From the NCBI GenBank assembly GCA_013400115.1, contig VXBP01004389.1, positions 429,506-493,505 of the forward strand: a stretch of DNA of 64,000 bases. Direction: 5' to 3'. Positions within the stretch are counted from its first letter, which is position 1. Each line of letters begins with the position of its first letter. The notes beneath the pieces are model-generated. The model had not been told where the DNA came from. It searched no databases and saw nothing but the letters and a program-made list of their open reading frames with translations. This stretch comes from Rhinopomastus cyanomelas (Eukaryota > Chordata > Aves > Bucerotiformes > Rhinopomastidae). Below, in pieces: positions 25,501-37,782 of the stretch. A program made the translations under genes and the position numbers.

Positions 25501-27424
25501 GGAGGCAACTGAGACCAGCAGGGAGGAGCTGGAGCAGGGAAGCCAGATAGACCTTGTTTTGAGTCTGAAACAGAGCACTTTTATTAATGCAATAGCACGG
25601 TGGCCAGAGGAGTCAATTCCACACGTGCAGCTGCCAGCTTGTCATTCAGGGAGTCACACAACACCACTGTCCCCATTAACTCTACTGCCCTACCCAGTGT
25701 TAGTCCTGATGTGTCTTTCCCCCCTCCCCCAGGAAATGGGTGATGTTTCAGATTACATCTTGTGCACTGTAGCAGTGATTCCAGATCAGAGAAACCACAG
25801 GCTGTAATTATTTTAGATTTCATGTTAATTTCAACCCAGTTCCAGAATTGCTCCTTTGATCTAGCATATATAAAATAATAGAAGATGTTTTCTTTGAAAT
25901 AAATTTTAACTTGCTGAGTGTACATTTCATGAGTATTATCATGATTTCTTTCATGTATTTATTTGCCTTAGAAGATAACCAGGACAAATTCTGTCTTTGG
26001 TTCTGTTCATCAAACCATCTCAGCTTTTCTGGAGGGAGTCACCCTGGAAGGTACGCCAGATCTAGCAGATCTTTTGACTGACCCAGCCTGCCATTGCCTG
26101 GAAGCTCTACATTAGCCACAGTCAGGTGAGATAAGACCATTCCTCCTCCTCAGGGAGAAAAAAAACTACCACCACATGATCCCCTCACTGGCTGTTCACA
26201 GTCAAGCCTAGTTTTGAGATGCCAGCTGTGTAGGAGATTGTTCCAGGGTAGGCATTTAGTTGTGACCTGACCCAAGCAGTTGTTTGTAGTGATCACAAAC
26301 AATGATTACAAGCTGGATGCCACCAACCTAATCAGCTGTTGCAGATGATTAACCACCCTAAGGACAAACAGAAAGCCATCCTTACCACTAGATGGTTACT
26401 TGGCCCAATGTTAAGACTTTTGTGGTCAAGAAACTCTGCTCTGACAAGAGCCTTGCTCAGGTACCATTTGAAAAAATGAGTGGAGTTGGGGAGGCACAGA
26501 CTAGGTGACAGTCTTTCCAGCTAGAGTCAAAAGCTTCCACTGGTTTCAGAAAATGGAAAATCAGTGACACTACCGTGTAAAAAAACCAGCTTTAATGGTC
26601 TAGAAAGAGCCAACACACTTGCACTGCTCTCATATTTCACCAGAAAGTTTTCCATCTACAGAGTTAACAGCTCACAGGAGGCACACTACACGGCAAAGCA
26701 AGCGTGATTCAGAGCTCTGAGAACTTGATGTTGAAACAAACAACCCATAAAGCGGTTTTGGAGGGACTGGGCAAGGTTCCCCGTTCTCAGAAAAGAGAGG
26801 AATCAAATTGTCTTCTATATCTTGGAGAAAAGATGCCTGCAATCTCTAATAAATAATAATGAAGAGCATTAACCGTCCTTCTCCTTGTATCTAGTACCCT
26901 CTGAATTGAGGCACTTGGCCAAGAGTATTGAGGTGTAGTTAGGCAAGATGATCAAAACCTGAACTTCTCAGTTGAAAACTTAATCACTGCACTACTGTCA
27001 AAATGAAAGGGAAGCTTAGGGTTAATGTCTCCCACACACATTGTTTATCCTTAAACAACACAAGGAGCAGAATTACTTGAAGAAGGAACAATTGAACAAC
27101 AGGCACTGAGAACCTTATGCAAGTTGGAGTTTGCTCCCAGGTGTGTGCAGTGATGAACCCCTACTAGAGTAAGCCCTTAGAAGTTCTGTGGGTTCTGTTG
27201 GGCCTTGAACAGCAGCTAAGCTGTTACCTGCTCAGCCCGGTACACACCTTGGCCCATTAGGGCCACACCCAAACTCACCCTTCCTTTACCAAATCTGCCT
27301 AACTTCAGTTATAAAAGCTCAAGTCATGGATTCTTTACAGCCATTTGATGAAAGATAGACTCTTAAAAACTTGTGGATTCAGTCTGCAACAGTTGAAAAC
27401 CTCACACCAGCAAGGCAGCTACTT

Positions 27425-27500
27425 AGAATGATGTGGGTTGGAAGGGACCCCTAGAGATCAGCTATGCCACCCTCCACCTAAGACAGGGCACACAAGAACG
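27425..27500 (-). mobile_element. Short CR1 3' remnant
   Basis: The segment containing gggttggaagggacccctag and agatcagctatgccaccctcc matches the complement of the CR1 3'-terminal region. It is too short to subtype. Confidence 0.6.
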
Positions 27501-29539
27501 TATGCAGGAGGATTTGGAAGGAGGAGGAAGGAAGGAGACTCGACAACATGCTCTGTGGCAACCAAGCTGTACCATCAAGAAAGCCCTTTTCTCTGATTCA
27601 GTAACTAAACCTACTTTCCCATTTCAGTCAGCTCATCTGCTGAGAGCTTCCACTTTCTCCTCAAAGTCACTTTCAATGTGTGCCGTGCACTAAGACTTTT
27701 CTCTCTTCAAACCCGTACCCCGCTACAAGCACGGGAAGGACACTTTGCACTTTAAGGCTGTGTCGAAGGCTCTTTGAACAGACAGTTACACCTTGATAAC
27801 CTTTTGATGAGTACCTGTGTTCCTCAAGCCATGACACTGGATCAGCAGTTCAGTTGCAAGGGCTCAGCATTCCGAGGAGGACAAACCATGGTATCTGGAG
27901 TCCTGTGCTGCACAGGTGAGACTCTTCTACACTTGCCTGTAACTTCAGCCCTGGCTGCTGGAAGACATTAGAGAAATGCTGTACGAGGCACTCGTCAGGG
28001 AATCCCAGAACCTTCCCTTCCCATACAAAAGGCATTTTAAGTCTGGTTAGAGCAGATGACGCTCAAACTTGGTGAGATCAGCTTTGCCTCCTTCCCGCCC
28101 ACTGCTGCCGGTTTCTGACAGCTTACCAGAGGGTATAATTAGGGATTTAGTTTCTGGTCTTTCTTCCAGGCATACATTTGCCTCTCTTTATTTGGTTTGG
28201 TTCTTTTTTTTAATTCCCCCTAAGAAATTGAGTCATTATCTTGAGTTCTGCCCTCAAGAAAGTTTAGTCTTTCCCCCAGCAGGGGTATTTTTGAGGGCAT
28301 ACTGTTTGTTTCCAGTAGTAGTGTGAGCTAGAAATGGTATAATTTTAGATATTCAGTGTGACTGTTTCACAAAACTCTGTGGTCTGCCTCTTGCCTTTGA
28401 ATACACGTATGCAGACACACGCACACGTGTCTATGCACATAAATACATAAAGAAGCCACAAACATAGCTTTGGAGCAGCTGAGGAGTAGATGCTATTTGT
28501 ACTTTAGCCTTTTAATGTTTTAACAGTAATGCTTAAGCACTAACACTTCCAGGGACTGCACAGTGCATTAAATAACTGGATCGCTCAGGAAGCATCAGCT
28601 TGTCATACCTCATCCTACAGTGAGCACACACAAAAAGCTCTTCAGCGCTTGATTTCTCCCTTCACTGCCATTTTGAGGTACAGGCATAGTTTCTACCTTA
28701 TTCACCACGAATGAACTCTTGGTTCACTCTCACTTGGTTGACTTATATTTGCCCTGCTGGAACCCATGCTCAGCCCGAGGAAGCCCTTGAGTTTCCACCC
28801 CCTGCCCAGTGTTTCTCCATGTGCTAGCCCAGGCAGGGCCACCTGAAACCTAGCTCCCCTCCAGGTGCCTCGATTCCCCCATCCCCCTGGGCTGAGTTTG
28901 TCACATCGCCAAGCTGGTGTGGCAGAGCCTATTCCCCAGGTGGGCAGGCCAGCTGCAGGTGACCTGAAGCCCAGGACCGCTATCCAGCATGTGGGACAGA
29001 TTCCAGCCCAGCAAGAAACATGCCCAAAGCTTTGTGAAGCAAGACTTCCTTGTGGGATAGGCTTCTGGACTGGAAGCAGAGGAGACATGAGTGCCTATGG
29101 GCAGACTGCCAGGGCAGCTAAGTGAGCATGTCCAGCCTACAGTGCCCAGGGCGCAGGAAAGTGCATTGCCCAGGAAGCCCAAGGAGCCAAAGCTGTCACC
29201 GTCTGCTGCCCAAGTAGGGCAGGAGCAACTCTCTCTGCATGAGGACTGTTGACCCGAGCAGCCTAGACTGATGCTGGCATTTCACTCCACGTCCAAAGGG
29301 CCAAACTTTTCTTGCAGGGCAGTGACTGATTGCAGAAGGAGCAAGACTGATTTAATTAATCCTTAACCACAGATTAATTGTGCCAGTGATGCAAGCATTG
29401 GTTCACCCAGAGAAGGGTCCAGTGAATGTGAACACCTTTGTTAAAGGTCAGGATCTATTGTGTAGGACCCTCTACTCTGGATCACACTCATACTGTCATC
29501 TAACCCAACAGTTCTGTGGCAATCAAATCAGGTGACACA

Positions 29540-29610
29540 TAGGGTTCAGAAGGAATCTCTGGAGATCACCTAGTCCAGCTCAAGCCTGTTAGCAGGTCAA
29601 GAAAGGCTCG
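29540..29610 (-). mobile_element. Short CR1 3' remnant
   Basis: The segment with ggagatcacctagtccagct and agcctgttagcaggtca is the complement of a CR1 3' end. It is diverged and its boundaries are uncertain. Confidence 0.55.
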
Positions 29611-29989
29611 GACCAGTGCTTTCAGTAGAAGTGGGAACTTTAGGCCATTCACATCAATCTAAAGCCATTGTCCCATCACAGCTAGCTGGGCAGAGCCCTC
29701 AGTGTATGGTTTGGCTCAGCTCAGGAACTCAGCGGGGTAAAAGCCACTTACTTTGATGTGCAGTTGCTTAACGGATGAGCAACTCAATGTTCAGTGCCAA
29801 AGATGAGAAGCCACAAGTGACTGCTTCAAAGTAGGCTCTGCATCGGGTCACTGGCCCTTGTTTTGGTCAGCCTAGAGAGACCGAGGGAAGTCTCATTTTC
29901 TGGACTGGGAGCCAGGGGGCTGTGGCATGTCAACGGGTGACCCATTAGCTCGATTCTCATGAGTCTGGGGGACGGGAGGCAGCCACGCC

Positions 29990-31355
29990 ATGCTCCCCAG
30001 CTCTTGCTCTGTGTCGCAGCCCCAGGGAAAAGGAGGGGGAAGCCTTCCTCCCCCTCCCTTTCTCGTCCCCCTCCTTCTCTCCCCCAGCTGCACAGCCGCT
30101 CTCTGCTCCCCCACCCCCAGCCCACCCACCGCCTGCTGCGGTTGCGGCTCGGCGCCGCCCCCGGCCTCCCCCGAAGGCTCTCGCTGCTCGGGCTCTCGGC
30201 ACCGCTGTCGCCGCCGCTGCCGGTGCTGGTGCGGCGGCGCGGGNNNNNNNNNNNNNNNNNNNNNNNNNNNNNNNNNNNNNNNNNNNNNNNNNNNNNNNNN
30301 CGGGCGGGCGGCGCTGGGGCTTCCAGGCGCTGTCCCTGGTGCTGTTGTTGGGGCAGGGCGCGCTGCTGGACCTCTACCTGATCGCCGTCACCGACCTGTA
30401 CTGGTGCAGCTGGATCGCCACCGACCTCGTGCTGGCGGCCGGCTGGGGCATCTTCTTCTGCCGCAACAGCCGGGCGCGCCGCCGGGAGCGACCCCCACCT
30501 CCTCCAGGGCCGCCGCCGCCGCACCCACTGCTGCTGCACGGCCCCCCCGGTGGCCGCGGGGCGGGGGGGCGTGGGGCTGGGACCCCTCCCCGCGGCGGTG
30601 ACTTCGCCTACGCGCACCTCGCCTGGCTCATTTACTCCATTGCCTTCACGCCCAAGGCCGCGCTGATCCTGGGCACCTCCATCCTGGAGCTGATCGACCT
30701 GCGCCTGCCGCTGGGCACCACTGGCGTCCGAATCACCCTGGCGCTCTCCGCGCCGCTGCTCTACTGCCTGCTGCGGGCCATCGGCACCGAAGGCACCGGG
30801 CAGCTGCTCCTGCCGCCACAGCCACCGCCGCAGCACCGCGCCGCCGCCGCCTTCCTCGCCACCTGCCTCGATCTGCTCGACAGCTTCTCGCTGCTTGAGT
30901 TGGTACTGCAACCCGGGCGGCCGGCGCCGCTGCCCGCCCCACTCCGCTACCTGCTGATCGCCGTCTACTTCCTCTGCCTGGCCTCGCCGGTGCTGTGGCT
31001 CTATGAGCTCAGCGCCTCTCGCCCCCCCGGCGCCGCCCGCCTCACCCTCCACCTCCTGCTGCCCGCCGGGCTGCTGGACGCCCCTCTGCTGGCGCTCCGC
31101 TGCCTCTTGCTCTTGCGCTACCAGCAGCCGCTCTCCCTCTTCATGCTCAAGAACCTTTTCTTCCTCGCCTGCCGCGGCCTCGAGGCTCTGGAGACCTGCT
31201 GCCTCCTCCGCCCCTCCGCCTCCCCGCCGCCCGCCAAGTACGGCCCTACCGCCGCTGCCCCGACCGCTGCCGCCCCGCTGGCCCACGGACTCTCCGACGC
31301 CGACGTGGGTCCCCACGGGTACGTGAACGCCTTGGCAGTCACCGCCCAGGGCTGA
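29990..31355 (+). CDS. TMEM121B: Transmembrane protein 121B (5' part interrupted by assembly gap)
   Basis: TMEM121B (CECR6) is a vertebrate multi-pass membrane protein of the TMEM121 family with no settled biochemical function. From about 30312 the frame reads RWGFQALSLVLLL, then LLDLYLIAVTDLYWCSWIAT, and later HLAWLIYSIAFTPKAALILG, CLDLLDSFSLLEL, LRYLLIAVYFLCLASPVLWL, QQPLSLFMLKNLFFLACRG and the C-terminal HGYVNALAV, ending at TGA 31353-31355. All of these align with the human protein. No intron is evident in the visible coding part. Pro/Ala/Gly-rich loops (30480-30600, 30805-30850) correspond to low-complexity loops in human. The start is unsettled: ATGs at 29959 and 29990 are candidates, and 29990 gives GGGSLPPPP text resembling the human N-terminus. 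Neither is in frame with the main frame across the 57-N gap, so the gap length or nearby bases are probably wrong. Only 30303-31355 is secure. Confidence 0.9.
30244..30300. other. Assembly gap of 57 N inside TMEM121B
   Basis: The run of N lies in extremely GC-rich coding DNA, a usual place for sequencing drop-out in birds. It removes the region just before the first membrane helix. The length is a placeholder at best, because the plausible start codons upstream do not share a frame with the conserved frame downstream at this spacing. Confidence 0.98.
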
Positions 31356-34190
31356 GCCCCGATGGCCGCTGCCCCCGCGAAGGGTTTCCCCGCTGTCCCC
31401 GGGTCCCAGCAGAGTCTCTCCAAGTTTCCCTCAGGTTCCCGCCGCCATACCTGAGCAGCTGAAGGTGGACGCAGGCTCTCTGACCGGACCCTTCCTCTCC
31501 TCCTTTTCTCGTGGACGAAGCCAGCGGCGGAAGCTCAGCACAAACCCAGCTACAGGCAGGAGCCTACGGCTGACATTTGTCCTCAGAAAACACACCCGAC
31601 TGCCCTTCACCATGAGTGCTTCTGCCTCTCTGCACTGTTTGGAGGGTCCAGCTCTTCCCCTCCCACTCTCTATCAGGACATTGTGTTGCTTTGCGACCAT
31701 ACGTGTTTGGTTTTTCATTTTCTTCCTAATCAACAGGGACCAGTGGATTCCATCTCCTGCTGACTGCAGCAACGAAGGCTGGAAGGGCCTGACCAGCAGA
31801 GACGTGCCTTTGGGGTGCAGGCAGGACAAAAGGAAGCACGGTTCCGTTAGGTCTTACAGAGCTTCCATCTCCAGTTCCCAGCAGCGGAGCAGCAGCAAAG
31901 GGCCTTTGCGTACCAGCTGGGAGACCTCTGGGAGCACTCCATCCACCTGGTCATTTCGAGCCACTTTCTCCAAGCTGAAAACGTCTACCTCTGTGCTTCA
32001 ACCTTTTGCATCTTACATCGACTTCGTGTGCTACAGAAACACACGACTCTGGCATGGACATAACCCAGTGGTTTAGACCCCATGTCGCTACCACTGAGAC
32101 ACATTTCTGGTGAGAACAGGGTTTACCGCAGCCTAAGGCTTGCTTCAGGCAGCAGCACCGAGGTGCTGTGGCTCTCCTTTCTCTGTGAATATGCATGTTT
32201 ATAGGATCAGTGTTAGTTTTCTTTTATGCAGTGTGGCATCTCCCTTTACACAGGCTGGGAAGGCTGGAAAGATTTCCTCTGTCCTTTTCCACATCTGCTT
32301 GAGAGAGCAGAGATGGGAATGAACCTGCCACTGGGCTCCTCTCAAACAGCAGAGCAGAGGGAGCCAGTGCTGCTCAGGGTGGGCCCTGTGCTCAGTGAAC
32401 CTCAGTCTTCAGCATGCAAAGCAAAGAGCTGCAGGAGCCCACAAGGCAGAGGGGCTCCAGAGCTTTGGTGACAGCCCACATACCAGCATCCTGTCCTCCA
32501 TATGCATGTGGTTAAGGTTAGGTGGGGAAATATCGTCAGTAACCTCTCATAGAAATGCAGTTTTCTTTGGTTTTTGAACTCCACGAGTGTTTGTAGTGGT
32601 GGTGGTGGGAGGTTAAGGCCTGATCTTCTGCCTGGCAACGGCTGCTCCTGAAACCAGCAAAGTGGAAGCAGGAGCACAGAGGCCATGTTTGGAGAATGGA
32701 CTTTGCCCCTGCTGGACTTATATTTTGTTACCTGGGCAAGGCTGCAACCTTTGGAAAAATGCTGGTGTCCTATCTTGAGCCTTTTTCCAAGCTGTCTGGG
32801 CGGGCAGGGGAACTAAAGCACAACCAGCTGCTACCCAGAGCCAACAGCAGGACTGCAGGTGCAGCCCAGACCTCTGCACACATATCCATTCTTTCCTTTG
32901 AGGCTTGGCCTTCGGTGGGACCAAGCCCCTCTCCCATCTCCCTTTTCACAGAGTGGGATCAACTGCCTGCTCCAGTGGACTGCTACAACAAAATGTTTAC
33001 AGTCTGGTAAGTTTCAGCTCCCACAAGCAGATGTGGGGATGCTGTGGGGCTCTTCCACCCCAGCGCCTGGGTAGCTGATGAGCTTCAAGGGGCTAGCAAA
33101 GCTCCATGAGAAGACAGAGCAATAGCCACGTTCTGTTCAGAGCTGCAGCTGGGATGAGCGATGTGCTGCTCTCCTCATGCCAAATGGAGGGTCAGCAAAG
33201 ACAAGGCTGAACTTTCTCAGCAGTGCTTTACTTTGAACCCGAGCCCTTTCGAGGGCACTTGTGTGCATTTTGGCCAGAGGCCTGTCTCTTCAGTAACTCC
33301 TTATTTTTGTCCGGACAATCTTGGTGCTGTGAGTGACTGTGATTGTAAAACTGTGAACTTTTCCTATGTGATGTGAGATGTGTTGAGGGGATGCTCAGTT
33401 CCTGGCCAAAGGAGGGGTCATTATGGTATGTTATGCTTGTACAGATACCCATTTCCTTGCACCTCCCTTTTTCAGCATTAAACAAAGCTCTGAAAGAACT
33501 ACAGTGTTATTTAAGAGAGAGTGTGAGATGATGCCTGTGCCTGGGAGTACTTGATGCTTTGGTCGAACAGCTGAAGAAAAAATACCAACCAAATTTGCCA
33601 AAAACAAGGTGAAGGAAAAAGCACCCCTTTTCACCCCCAGCTGTGATAGCTCCACAGTGCATAGAAGAACATCCCAAATACACAGAACCATAGCTGAGGC
33701 TCTAAAAGAATCAGAATCAGCAGAATTCAGTTACTTGCCACATTTTAAGCTGTTTGATGTCTTATTTATAATCCTGCCCCTCCTCCTGAATTCTCTTTTT
33801 GGCAGTTGAGCTCTCACTCCCGTGTAAACCCTTCTGCAGCATAACAGATCTGTTTGTGGAGAGAGATAGCGATGCCACTCGAGTGCAAACAATACCTCAC
33901 CCCACGCACCTTCTGCACCTCCTACCGTGCCAACATACAGCCACAGGTCCAGGTCAGCAGCAAACAAAGCTGTGCCACACTCAGACACACAGCCCCTGGG
34001 ATTCTGTCACCCAGCTCAGCTATTTTTATTGTGCTCCCTTTGCTGTTCTGACAAGCAAGATGACTACTCCCAGGAGGGGAAACTGAAGTGAGATGCGGCC
34101 TGCGGTCAGTGGACCCTTGACATCCCCCTGGCATTGATGAGAACTTGTATTTTTTAAAAAGCAAGATTGTTAAAATAAAATTAGAAACTT
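31356..34190 (+). other. TMEM121B: Probable TMEM121B 3' UTR
   Basis: No further gene follows on the plus strand before IL17RA, which runs the other way. Polyadenylation candidates are ATTAAA near 33477 and a clean AATAAA at 34174-34179 with GT- and T-rich sequence just after it. The stretch is nearly free of CR1, which fits a retained UTR. Exact use is an inference. Confidence 0.5.
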
Positions 34191-34339
34191 GTGACTGGTT
34201 TAACTTTTTCTCTCCTTTGAGTCTTGCGGGGTTATTAAGTTTTGCATTCAGAGACCAACATTAGAGTTACTCCATTTCCTCACGCTGGATTGCTAAAATC
34301 CAGTGGGGAACTGGGGGAGCAAAGTCCTTCACACTGTCA

Positions 34340-34525
34340 GAGAACATCAGCTTTGTGACCACTTGTGGAAGTCTGCGGGACCTGATCAGGTGCATCCCAG
34401 AGTCCTGAGGGAAGTGGCTGATGCCAAGCCACCCCTCAGAGTATCCGAAAAGGCATGGCAGTCAGGAGAAGCCCCTGGCCACTGCAAGAAGGGAAACATT
34501 ACCCTGCTTCCTCAACGGTAGTAAG
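34340..34525 (+). mobile_element. CR1 LINE internal fragment
   Basis: The segment reading as DQVHPRVLREVAD followed by a decayed PLRVSEKAWQSGE resembles the CR1 region GPDGIHPRVLKELAD...SIIFEKSWRSGE. It is short and frame-broken. Confidence 0.75.
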
Positions 34526-34527
34526 CA

Positions 34528-34592
34528 CCCCGGGCAGCCTGTTCCAGTGCTCTGTCACCCTCACTGGGAAGAAGCTCCTTCTCAGATTGATG
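34528..34592 (-). mobile_element. CR1 LINE 3' fragment, opposite orientation
   Basis: The sequence gggcagcctgttccagtgct followed by ctgtcaccctcactgggaag is the complement of a conserved CR1 3' segment, and it closely resembles the one at 1001-1056. It abuts a plus-oriented CR1 piece, so this small cluster is a mosaic. Confidence 0.8.
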
Positions 34593-34914
34593 GTAATTGC
34601 TGTAAGACAAAAGAAACTTTAAGAATGGGGATCATTGGGATGACAATTATTCACACAATCTGAGAAATGGGCTCTCACTGGAGAAGCACAGAGATCACAG
34701 CTGTCTCTTGTTCAGCTTCCGTTGGGTCAGAGCCTGCACAGGCAGGAAACAAAGGAGACACCCAGTTTTACACTTGGATCTATGCAGGGCCTGTCCCCCA
34801 TCCCTCTGTCAGACCTCCTAGGCAGGTGGCTGCAGAGAAAGCAGGTGACCTACCAACTCTGCCTCACGGAGTAGCCTTGCACAGAAGCTACAAGCACTTC
34901 TTTAACACCCAGTG

Positions 34915-35003
34915 TGAAGGAGCGTGCACTTCCTGCTCTGGCAGGGGGGTTGGACTCTATCTCTTGGGTCCCTTCCAACCCCTAACATCCTATGATCCTA
35001 TGA
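34915..35003 (+). mobile_element. CR1 LINE 3' terminus
   Basis: The plus-strand CR1 end includes ggggttggactctatctctt, then gggtcccttccaacccctaa, and finishes with the tail atcctatgatcctatga. It is a clean 3' end with almost all of the element missing. Confidence 0.88.
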
Positions 35004-36262
35004 AGTGTTCTCAGCTACATCCAGCTGTGACACTTGGCAGGAACATCCTGGCCTTTGTCAGCCAGCTGTGGCTCGGTTTTGCCTCAGATTCCTACAAGAG
35101 GTGCTAAGGTAAGGAGTCAGCCAAGACTGTGGACGTAGCAGCATTTAAAATAAGCATATCCAAAATAATTATTGTTTTTAATTTAAGGAACAAAACAAAG
35201 TATAAACAACATTAGAAAACACATCAGATAATATTGGCTGGAAGTCAAAAAAAGACATTACGTTCCGAGAGATCAGATATTAAAAAAGCTGAAATCAAAC
35301 CAAGATTTTTTGACAAGTAACTTATAAACACAAGGAAGATGACCAGGAGAACGGCCTGGATACGTTTACACCTCACTGGCTGCTACCCAAGGGACTGGAC
35401 TGCAGAAACCATAACAACAGGTAGGGAAAAGCCAGCCTCAACTAATCCACTAGAGCCAGTGCTACATGGGCCAACAAGCAGTCACTCACAGGGAACAGTG
35501 ACTGCTGTTTCAGCCACTGGGAACCCTGAGGGCTGGTCTGAGGACTACAGACTGAGGCAAAGAAGGCAGTCAGCACCACATCTCCTGCTACCTCATGTTC
35601 CTCCTCATTTAGCAGTGGACCTACTTTCCCCCTACTCTTCCTTCTCTCACTGATCTATCAAATGGAAATCCAACTCCACTTGGTTTCTGAACAGCTGGAG
35701 AAATGTGACTGCAAGTGAGCCAACGAGTGGCAAGAGCAAAATTTCCAGACACAAGTATCAGCCAGGCAGAAACAGCCCCAACGTAACTGAAGTTGAAGGC
35801 ACACATCTTTAACAGATTACTTACAATAAAACATTTGACATGGATATTAAACGGGCAACGTAAACGTCACCGTGTTGTTATCTAAAAATGTTTTCCAAAC
35901 TCTGGCCCCAACTCCATCCAGTGCAATAGAACCAGTACAGCTGGAGGGCATTCTGAAGGCACAAGTGGCTGAGTCACAGTAATTTCTCTGCCATTCATGA
36001 GTGTGGACTCAGTGTTACTCAGCTCCCAAAGGAAGAAAAACCACAGCCTGTTCTTCCACTGGGGTGGCCAAGATTCTGCCCACAGAGACAGGACGTAACG
36101 TGATCAGTCTGCTGAGCAATCCTGCTGCCTAGCAGAGGGAAAGATCCCATCAAAGAGTCATTTGGTAATACAAGGACAAGGGTGATGGAAATGCAGTTTC
36201 ACCACTGTGCATGGTATCACCTCCATCCCTGTATTTCAAACTGAGGGGGTCTTAGATAGAGT
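35004..36262 (-). other. IL17RA: Probable IL17RA 3' UTR
   Basis: The stretch begins right after the IL17RA stop when read on the minus strand. A minus-strand ATTAAA lies at 35177-35182 with T-rich sequence beyond it. A minus-strand AATAAA at 34025-34030 would extend the transcript past the TMEM121B poly(A) site. No other gene was recognised here. Confidence 0.45.
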
Positions 36263-37782
36263 CTAAGAGTCCTCCAAAGATTGTCCCATATCCATCACTT
36301 CAGCTGGGTACACCCAGTCAGAGCTCCGTTGGATGTCCTGGAAAAAGAGCTGCTGCTGAAGGCTCTTTAGACTGTTCAGGACCTCTGGAGAGAGTTCATG
36401 GAAGACTTCCTGTTTATCCTGGAGTTCTTCCTTCTCCACCTCCTCCTCCTCTTCCTCCATAAGATCATCCGGAGGCAGAGGAGAACATCTAGAGATGTAG
36501 CCCTGGTCTGACTGCACTGACTGTCTTTGGTCTTTGCGCTGGTCATCAAAGACCAACTGGCGCTGCTTGTCAGCCTCTTCTTGGTGGAGAGGTGGCTCTG
36601 AAGGAATGAGACTCTGCTGACAGAGAGAGTAGCACATTAGTCCGTTCAGATGGTGTCGCAGTTCACCCGAGAGGATTGCAGGACTCTGGTCATCTACGGC
36701 TGAAACTTGAGAGTCATTGTTGAGGATAACATCATTCCTCACTGGAAAGTTTGTTCCCAGAAGAGGAACTCCTTCCATACAGTCCTCATTACTCAGCACA
36801 TGATTACTAAGTATGTTTCTGCCTTCCACGGAATAGACTGGCTCCACGACCCGAACTAGAGGAGCCTCATCTGTAGGAAGGACCACAGTCCGAGAAGTTG
36901 GATCTCCACATGGATTAAGATGAGGTTGCAGTTTACAGCCTGTGTTTTCACTCTCACGCATGTGGAGGTCGACAACATAACAGCACTGAGGGTCAGGCTC
37001 CTGTAGCTGCAGCTGATGTTTCACAATCCCACCTGGTTCACTGAGCGATGAATCCACCTGGCTGTCTCTGTTCAAGGACTGTAACTCTTCTTCATTATCC
37101 AAGCAGATGGTTTCACTCTCAAACCAGTCTGGGTGCTCCACCTGCCAGTTCTTGAACTTTTGAACTGCCTCCTTCAACTTCTTCCCACTAGGGGTATCTA
37201 TGTAATTTTCAGCTGTGATTTCCTGGATTCGGTGGATGCGCCCAGGTTCAAACTTCTCCAGATCCTGAATCCGAAAATAAATATCCTCAAATTTGTCCAT
37301 CAGTTGGTACCTGGAGGTGACGTTGAACAGATCGGGGATATCTCTCTCACTACTGATCCCCTCAAAATAGCAGACTATATACATTCCAAAACAGGCTGGC
37401 TTCTTGAAATCTGGCAGGATCAAATTCAAGGCTGGGGTGAACAGGTCTCCCACAGGCTTTTGCTGATCTTGCTTTAGACACACAGGTTCACACCCAAGCA
37501 TCGCCTGCCACTTGGCCTGGGTGCCCCGTGAACACAGGATGATAATCTTCGAAGACAGGTCCTCCATTTCCTTCTTCTGTCGAGTAAGCCAGGGCAATGG
37601 CCCCAACTCTGAGATCTGATGATCTTCTAGCAAATCTAGGGCTACAGCAGTTCCACAGACCGTCATCAGAAACTCTGCAAACTTCAGCACCACATCCACG
37701 TACAGCAGGTGATCAGCAGAGTACACGATCCAAACCTTCCGAGGCTTCAAGGGCGGCAGAGGAAGGTCAGTGTATGGTGCTG
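36263..37782 (-). other. IL17RA: IL17RA terminal exon: SEFIR domain and cytoplasmic tail
   Basis: The exon is entered through tttctttcag at 37783 and runs 1,520 nt to the stop at 36263-36265. SEFIR begins at PRKVWIVYSADH. It includes VALDLLEDHQISELG, SKIIILCSRGTQAKW and ACFGMYIVCYF, and the conserved FEDIYFRIQDLEKFEPGRIHR segment follows. The distal tail holds an SVQSDQGYIS block shared with human, then a run of Glu near 36440-36455 and a C-terminal LNSLKSLQQQLFFQDIQ. The middle of the tail is poorly conserved. Confidence 0.96.

Larger units (their letters stand above)
25501..29958. other. Intergenic DNA between HDHD5 and TMEM121B
   Basis: No gene is recognised. Two short CR1 scraps in minus orientation can be seen, at about 27425-27500 (gggttggaagggaccc followed by agagatcag) and 29540-29610 (ggagatcacctagtccagct). 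Several AATAAA hexamers occur without an upstream open gene. A TATAAAAG sequence at about 27310 has no coding region downstream. Confidence 0.5.

Noticed and set aside
27300..27420. TATAAAAG at about 27310 as a promoter or LTR start
   Set aside because: There is no terminal inverted TG...CA pair, tandem LTR, primer-binding site or downstream open gene. A single TATA-like string in A/T-rich DNA is expected by chance.
29826..31316. A 496-codon open frame on the minus strand across TMEM121B
   Set aside because: It is antisense to the conserved TMEM121B frame, passes through the N gap and is made of low-complexity Gly/Arg/Glu/Gln text. GC-rich coding DNA often leaves the opposite strand open.
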